Positions 23,660 through 23,999 of a stretch of DNA of 23,999 bases are shown here, piece after piece; positions within the stretch are counted from its first letter, which is position 1; each line of letters opens with the position of its first letter. The notes under the pieces are model-generated. The model was not told where the DNA came from and did no database searches. It saw nothing but the letters and a program-made list of their open reading frames with translations. Made by a program: the position numbers and the translations under genes. Source of the stretch: Prevotellaceae bacterium (GTDB taxonomy: Bacteria > Bacteroidota > Bacteroidia > Bacteroidales > Paludibacteraceae). The stretch is from positions 1 through 23,999 of the forward strand of contig JAIRTG010000097.1 of NCBI GenBank assembly GCA_031255055.1. The letters are read 5' to 3'.

Positions 23660-23707
23660 TGTTTAGTGTTTAAACATCGCGAACTTGCACGAATCACGAA
23701 TCACTAA
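23645..23707. repeat. GTGATTA repeat head, copy B (diverged)
   Basis: GTGATTAGCGATTAGTGTTTAG starts here in place of the clean repeats of copy A; TTTAAACAT follows at the same place, and the right arm ends in AATCACTAA. The long hairpin of copy A is eroded. The stop codon of the GH2 gene is inside the left part. Confidence 0.65.
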
Positions 23708-23742
23708 CGGCGATCTTCCTTGAAAGAAGATAAAGAGAAAAT

Positions 23743-23830
23743 TTAGGGGGGGGAAGTCTCCCCCTCGCTTCAGCCGCCTACGGCGTCTTCCGCTACCCCC
23801 TCTGCGGGGCGCTGCCCCGCAACGCCCCGT
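23743..23830. repeat. 88-bp structured dispersed element, copy B
   Basis: Same 88 bp as at 19346-19433. The only difference is T to G in the loop of the third hairpin (GGGGC-GCT-GCCCC), so every stem is unchanged. It again follows a purine-rich tract and the GTGATTA repeat downstream of a plus-strand gene. Confidence 0.85.
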
Positions 23831-23840
23831 AAGACAGTGT

Positions 23841-23886
23841 GTAGTGATTAGTGAGTCGTGTTTAGTGATTAGTGTTTAGTGATTAG
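23841..23886. repeat. Further TTAGTG/GTGATTA tandem repeats
   Basis: GTAGTGATTAGTGAGTCGTG is followed by TTTAGTGATTAGTG and TTTAGTGATTAGT. The repeat runs straight into TCCCCCTCGCT (23887-23897), an 11-bp string also inside the 88-bp element, before the inverted pair at the right edge. No gene is seen in 23660-23999. Confidence 0.7.
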
Positions 23887-23894
23887 TCCCCCTC

Positions 23895-23995
23895 GCTACC
23901 GCACGATTCCTATCGTGTGGTAATATAAAAAATTGAAAGCTTGTTTCAAGTCATTATGTAGTACATAATACCACACGATGGAATCGTGCGGTAGC
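23895..23995. mobile_element. REPIN-like inverted pair of small palindromes
   Basis: The left arm 23895-23922 begins GCTACCGCACGATTCC and the right arm 23969-23995 is its reverse complement except for a one-base gap. Each arm is itself a hairpin: ACCGCACGAT-TCCT-ATCGTGTGGT on the left and ACCACACGAT-GGA-ATCGTGCGGT on the right. The 46-bp centre holds another palindrome, ATTATGTAGTACATAAT (23953-23969). Two inverted REP-like units around a short spacer is the layout of REPINs moved by RAYT transposases. No transposase gene is in the window. It might instead be the edge of a MITE. Confidence 0.55.
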
Positions 23996-23999
23996 TGGG

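Overview
The window reads as chromosomal DNA of a Bacteroidota bacterium, most likely order Bacteroidales. Three things point there: promoters of the TTTG-N19-TAnnTTTG type (two exact matches, several good -7 elements alone), a bamD-rpoZ-coaBC-DUF4835-recN gene order that I know from this phylum, and a partial TonB-dependent receptor with an N-terminal carboxypeptidase-regulatory-like domain. I cannot name the genus from the sequence.

Layout. Positions 1-755 hold the start of a TonB-dependent outer-membrane receptor (minus, cut by the window edge) with two related palindromes upstream of its -7 element. Next come tRNA-Gln(TTG) and tyrS (minus), a secreted GH29 alpha-L-fucosidase (plus), and a minus-strand group of a DUF2461 protein, a YhcH/YjgK/YiaL protein and a GH13 glycogen branching enzyme. 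pheS (plus) and a polyprenyl diphosphate synthase (minus) converge on a gene-free stretch of 329 bp. A plus-strand run follows: polA, a HAD phosphatase, a NUDIX hydrolase, bamD, rpoZ, coaBC, a DUF4835 gene and recN. After a repeat-rich convergent gap come an arginine-decarboxylase-like PLP enzyme (minus) and a secreted GH2 beta-galactosidase-like enzyme (plus). The right end is again repetitive DNA.

Function. Most genes are housekeeping: two aminoacyl-tRNA synthetases, DNA polymerase I, RecN repair, CoA synthesis, isoprenoid chain synthesis, outer-membrane assembly and the RNA polymerase omega subunit. A carbohydrate theme is scattered among them (fucosidase, branching enzyme, YhcH family protein, GH2, TonB receptor), but they do not form one polysaccharide utilization locus: no SusC/SusD pair or sensor is visible.

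Non-coding DNA holds the least explained signals. They are an 88-bp structured element present twice (87/88 identical), each copy preceded by a GTGATTA-type repeat that supplies the stop codon of the upstream gene; a 22-bp tandem array with a 14-bp near-palindromic core; a 23-bp tandem array; a REPIN-like inverted pair at the right edge; and the twin dyads before the TonB receptor gene. I see no CRISPR array, transposase, phage gene, toxin-antitoxin pair or recognizable defence cluster, and no multi-gene system that looks undescribed.
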